From the NCBI GenBank assembly GCA_937928525.1, contig CALFWJ010000013.1, forward strand, positions 1-8,359: a stretch of 8,359 nucleotides of DNA. Reading direction: 5' to 3'. The notes below the pieces were generated by a model. It saw nothing but the letters and a program-made list of their open reading frames with translations, searched no databases and was not told the origin of the DNA. A program made the position numbers and the translations under genes. Below, one piece after another: positions 5,613 to 8,359 of this stretch. The DNA is from an uncultured Alphaproteobacteria bacterium (GTDB lineage Bacteria; Pseudomonadota; Alphaproteobacteria; UBA2136; UBA6156). Within the stretch, counting starts at the first letter, position 1. The number at the start of each line of letters is the position of its first letter.

Positions 5613-7214
5613 GATAGTTTTATTCTCGCTTTCAAATCCTTAGGCCCTGGGCGCATTATGGCGCTTATGTTAGGTATTGGCGCAACCCTTTGGCTGGCCT
5701 CTGAGGCGACTAAAAATTTAACACAACCCGGGATGGGCTTACTTTATGGTGGCCTTTCTAGCGAAGAAGTGGCGGGCATTTCTAATCTACTCGACACATC
5801 TCAGACCCCCTACGAAATTAGAGGCGACAGCGCGGTGTACGTCCCTGCCGACCAAATTGGTCAATTGCGCCTACAAACAGCAGGCCAAGGCCTAGTGGGC
5901 AGCAGCGTGACAGGCTATGAAGTTTTTGATGGTGGCAGCAACTTCGGAACCACTTCGTTTGTTCAAAATATTAACGCTCGCCGCGCTTTAGAAGGTGAGC
6001 TATCACGTACCATTGCTAGCATGCCCTCGGTTCAGGCCGCGCGGGTACACTTAGTGACGCCACAGCGCTCGGCTTTTTCGCGCCAAAATAAAGCGCCATC
6101 TGCCGCTGTTGCCCTTAACTTAGCTTCACGCACATTAAACACAAGCCAAATTCAGAGCATCGCTAGTTTAGTTGCTGCCTCAGCGCCAGAACTTACAACC
6201 GAAAATATTACAATTATTGATCAACGCGGCGCACTTTTGTTTGATGGAAAATCACAAGCCGCTGGTGGTCCAGGTAATGCTGACAAAACCCGCCGCTCGA
6301 TTGAGCAAAGCTATGAAGAGAAAATTACGGCCATGTTGGCGCGCATTACGGGCCCGGGTAAGGTAAGTGTACGGGTAAACGCTGATGTTAACTTAGACCA
6401 GCTAGATGAACGCTCCGAACTATATGACCCAACACGTCAGGTTATTCGGAGCGAACAGCGCTCGGAAGTGACGGCAAACTCGCAAGAGAATGATGGCGGC
6501 GGCGCAGCAGGCGTGGACGGCAACATCCCTGGTGGCGGTGGTGGCGGTGGCTCTGAGCAGCAAAACGAAACCCGCACCGATGAAACCATTAACTACGAAA
6601 TTTCTCGTACCGTACGTAACCTTAAACGCCAAGGTGGTGAAATTGAAAAACTCTCGATTGCTGTATTGGTAGAAGGACGTTATGAAGGCGAAGGCGGCGA
6701 CAGCTATATTCCGTATAACGATGAAGACCTTGCCAATATGGCGCGCTTGGTGCGCACCGCAACGGGCTATAATGAAGAACGTGGTGATACGCTAGACATT
6801 ATTGACATGCGCTTTACGCCACTCCCTGAAATTGAAGGCACTGAACCGCCGCTCTTTAATAAAACGGATATTATTAGTTTGGCGCAGTACGCACTTCTTA
6901 TTGTGGGTATGCTTTCTATCTTGCTCTTCTTAGTTAAACCTGCCCTTACTGTATTGGCAAACACGACAGGCCAAACCGTAGAAGTACGCTTAAAGCAAGA
7001 ACTGAGTAAAGCTGGCGTCGCAGATACTGTCGCTGCTGCCGTGGAGTCTGCTCAGTCAGAATCAGCGGCTACCGTCGATATGGATAAAGTAGAAGGACAA
7101 GTTAAAGAATCGACCGTTAAAAAAGTAAATGAACTTGTGAACAACCACCCTGAAGAAACCATTAACGTTGTTCGTGACTGGATGGCAGATGGTGAATCTT
7201 CTTCCGAATCATAA
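5610..7214 (+). CDS. fliF: flagellar MS-ring protein FliF
   Basis: A 534-residue FliF, the inner-membrane ring on which the export gate, rotor and rod are built. The pre-membrane stretch FKSLGPGRI (8-16) leads into a first membrane helix (about 16-32). The periplasmic YscJ/FliF ring-building domains follow, with LLYGGLSSEE (44-53), GYEVFDGG (102-109), NINARRALEGELSRTI (120-135) and ARVHLVTPQRSAFSR (144-158). A low-complexity linker holds GGGAAG (296-301) and seven consecutive glycines (308-314). After INYEISRTV (327-335) and DIIDMRFTPLP (396-406) comes a second membrane helix (about 422-446). The cytoplasmic C-terminus, VNELVNNHPEETINVVRDWM (506-525), is the FliG-binding segment. Length is normal for the family. 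Start is a TTG; fliG follows after 20 bases. No fliE precedes it, unlike the enteric arrangement. Confidence 0.97.
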   Translation: MDSFILAFKSLGPGRIMALMLGIGATLWLASEATKNLTQPGMGLLYGGLSSEEVAGISNLLDTSQTPYEIRGDSAVYVPADQIGQLRLQTAGQGLVGSSVTGYEVFDGGSNFGTTSFVQNINARRALEGELSRTIASMPSVQAARVHLVTPQRSAFSRQNKAPSAAVALNLASRTLNTSQIQSIASLVAASAPELTTENITIIDQRGALLFDGKSQAAGGPGNADKTRRSIEQSYEEKITAMLARITGPGKVSVRVNADVNLDQLDERSELYDPTRQVIRSEQRSEVTANSQENDGGGAAGVDGNIPGGGGGGGSEQQNETRTDETINYEISRTVRNLKRQGGEIEKLSIAVLVEGRYEGEGGDSYIPYNDEDLANMARLVRTATGYNEERGDTLDIIDMRFTPLPEIEGTEPPLFNKTDIISLAQYALLIVGMLSILLFLVKPALTVLANTTGQTVEVRLKQELSKAGVADTVAAAVESAQSESAATVDMDKVEGQVKESTVKKVNELVNNHPEETINVVRDWMADGESSSES

Positions 7215-7234
7215 ATATAAAGAAAATATAACTC

Positions 7235-8257
7235 ATGGCTGAATCAGGAACAAAAGCAACTCCCGGACCACGTAAAGCGGCTATTTTAATGTTGGCTATT
7301 GGTGAAGCGCAGGCAGGGAAAGTATTTGAAGAAATGGATGATTATGAAATCAGAGATATTTCGCGTGAAATGGCAAATCTTGGGCGTGTACGCGGCGAAG
7401 AAATGGAAAGCACCCTCACTGAATTTACGACCAAACTTGGCGGCACAAGTGGCGGTGTTAAGGGAGGCTGGGACACAACTGAGCGCTACTTAAAGTCATT
7501 CATGAAAGAAGACCGCGTTGCTGACCTGATGGAAGAGATGCGTGGCCCTGCTGGCCGTACCATGTGGGAAAAGCTTGCTAATGTTGATGAAGATATTCTA
7601 GCGACGTATCTTCAGAATGAATATCCACAAACCGTGGCTGTTATTCTGTCTCGCATTCGCCCTAGTCAGGCTGCTAAAGTGCTTACCCATTTCCCAGAGG
7701 ACTTTGCCCTGCAAATTATTGAACGTATCTTAGTGATGGATAACGTACCGCGTGAAGTACTGATGACCTTAGAAGAATCTTTACGCAATGAATTTATGCG
7801 CAACCTTGTCGCCAAAAAAGCGCGTGACACCCATGAAGTGATGGCCGAAGTATTTAACAACTTTGACCGTGCAAATGAATCTAAGTTTTTGGAACTGCTT
7901 GAGAAGAGAAATGCTGACGATGCTGAACGCATTCGCTCGCTCATGTTTACCTTTGAAGACATCAATAAAACCGACGAAAAAGGCCTACAAGCTATTTTAC
8001 GTGACGTTGAAAAAGATGTGCTTGGCTTGGCACTTAAAGGTGCTGGCGAAGAACTGCGTGAACGCTTCTTGGCGAATATGTCTGAGCGGGCCTCTAAGAT
8101 GCTACTAGAAGATATGGAAAACTTAGGTCCGGTTAAAGTGAAAGATGTAGACGAAGCCCAAACGAAGATTGTAAACGTAGCTAAAGAGCTTGCAGATAAA
8201 GGCGAAATTATATTTGCAAGTAGCGATGAAGGCGGCGGCGACGAGTTTATTACCTAA
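7235..8257 (+). CDS. fliG: flagellar motor switch protein FliG
   Basis: A 340-residue FliG, the cytoplasmic rotor protein that binds FliF, carries the FliM/FliN switch complex and meets the stator. The N-terminal domain begins GPRKAAILMLAIGE (11-24). The middle domain carries ILATYLQNEYPQTVAVIL (121-138), where the enteric EHPQ motif reads EYPQ, a form I associate with alphaproteobacteria. The C-terminal domain holds IRSLMFTFEDI (233-243), including the MFxF hinge motif, and the charged torque helix around GLQAILRDVEKD (250-261), followed by ERFLANMSERASKMLLEDME (276-295). The tail is acidic and glycine-rich (DEGGGDEFIT). The gene sits 20 bases after fliF; its upstream sequence is A-rich with no clear Shine-Dalgarno motif, so translation may depend on coupling to fliF. 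Length is normal. Confidence 0.97.
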   Translation: MAESGTKATPGPRKAAILMLAIGEAQAGKVFEEMDDYEIRDISREMANLGRVRGEEMESTLTEFTTKLGGTSGGVKGGWDTTERYLKSFMKEDRVADLMEEMRGPAGRTMWEKLANVDEDILATYLQNEYPQTVAVILSRIRPSQAAKVLTHFPEDFALQIIERILVMDNVPREVLMTLEESLRNEFMRNLVAKKARDTHEVMAEVFNNFDRANESKFLELLEKRNADDAERIRSLMFTFEDINKTDEKGLQAILRDVEKDVLGLALKGAGEELRERFLANMSERASKMLLEDMENLGPVKVKDVDEAQTKIVNVAKELADKGEIIFASSDEGGGDEFIT

Positions 8258-8258
8258 C

Positions 8259-8359
8259 ATGAATTCATCCACCCCTGACACTTTCACCAAATTTGATTTC
8301 GACAACGACTTCTTTGAAGTTGTTGCCGCAGCTGGTACTGCAGCCCCAGTTAAGGCTCC
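8259..8359 (+). CDS. fliH: N-terminus of a FliH/FlbE-like flagellar assembly protein, cut by the window edge
   Basis: An ATG one base after the fliG stop opens a frame that runs 33 codons to the window edge. It reads MNSSTPDTFTKFDFDNDF and then an Ala/Val-rich stretch. The K-F-x-F-D-x-D-F pattern at residues 11-18 matches the opening of alphaproteobacterial FliH/FlbE proteins, and fliH commonly follows fliG there. FliH binds the export ATPase FliI and regulates it at the cytoplasmic face of the export gate. The only purine-rich sequence upstream lies about 20 bases before the ATG inside fliG (GAAGGCGGCGG), so translational coupling to fliG is likely. Only the N-terminus is visible, so the name rests on this motif and the gene order. 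Confidence 0.75.
   Translation, partial: MNSSTPDTFTKFDFDNDFFEVVAAAGTAAPVKA

Noticed and set aside
7666..7965. Minus-strand 99-residue frame
   Set aside because: It is fully inside fliG in antisense and reads as a serine-rich mirror of acidic helices.
1..8359. tRNA, rRNA, CRISPR, insertion sequence or phage attachment sites
   Set aside because: I saw no cloverleaf-like sequence, spaced direct-repeat array, transposase or terminal inverted repeats anywhere in the window.

Overview
The window looks like chromosomal DNA from a motile alphaproteobacterium of moderate GC content. The taxonomic hint comes from the gene content. A fliF-fliG pair is followed, one base later, by a FliH/FlbE-like start with the K-F-x-F-D-x-D-F signature. 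FliG carries NEYPQTVAVILSRI in place of the enteric NEHPQ form, and no fliE precedes fliF. Assignment below class is not possible from what I can see; a Rhodospirillales- or Micavibrio-like lineage is a guess.

The layout is two divergent blocks meeting in a 336-bp regulatory region (5274-5609). Everything to the left reads on the minus strand. From the divergence point leftward these are: a long flagellin (3747-5273) closed by a UUCG-loop terminator; a YdjM-type multi-spanning membrane protein whose metal ligands look eroded (2543-3649); the chemotaxis coupling protein CheW (1964-2449); a hairpin; a HerA/FtsK-like ATPase of the YjgR/DUF853 family (375-1862); a small AT-rich two-helix membrane protein (56-283); and the first 13 codons of another gene leaving the window (1-40). 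To the right on the plus strand are fliF (MS ring, TTG start), fliG (rotor/switch) and the start of a fliH-like gene, tightly packed as an operon.

The genes form a motility locus. FliF builds the membrane ring, FliG binds its C-terminus and forms the torque-generating rotor face, the FliH-like protein would serve the export ATPase, flagellin is the exported filament subunit, and CheW links chemoreceptors to CheA. The YjgR-like ATPase, the YdjM-like protein and the small membrane protein have no evident flagellar role.

I did not find a convincing new biological system. The points most worth a second look are the cluster of palindromes and a tandem 10-bp repeat between flagellin and fliF, the degenerate YdjM-like protein, and the hairpin/promoter overlap that relocates the start of the YjgR-like gene.
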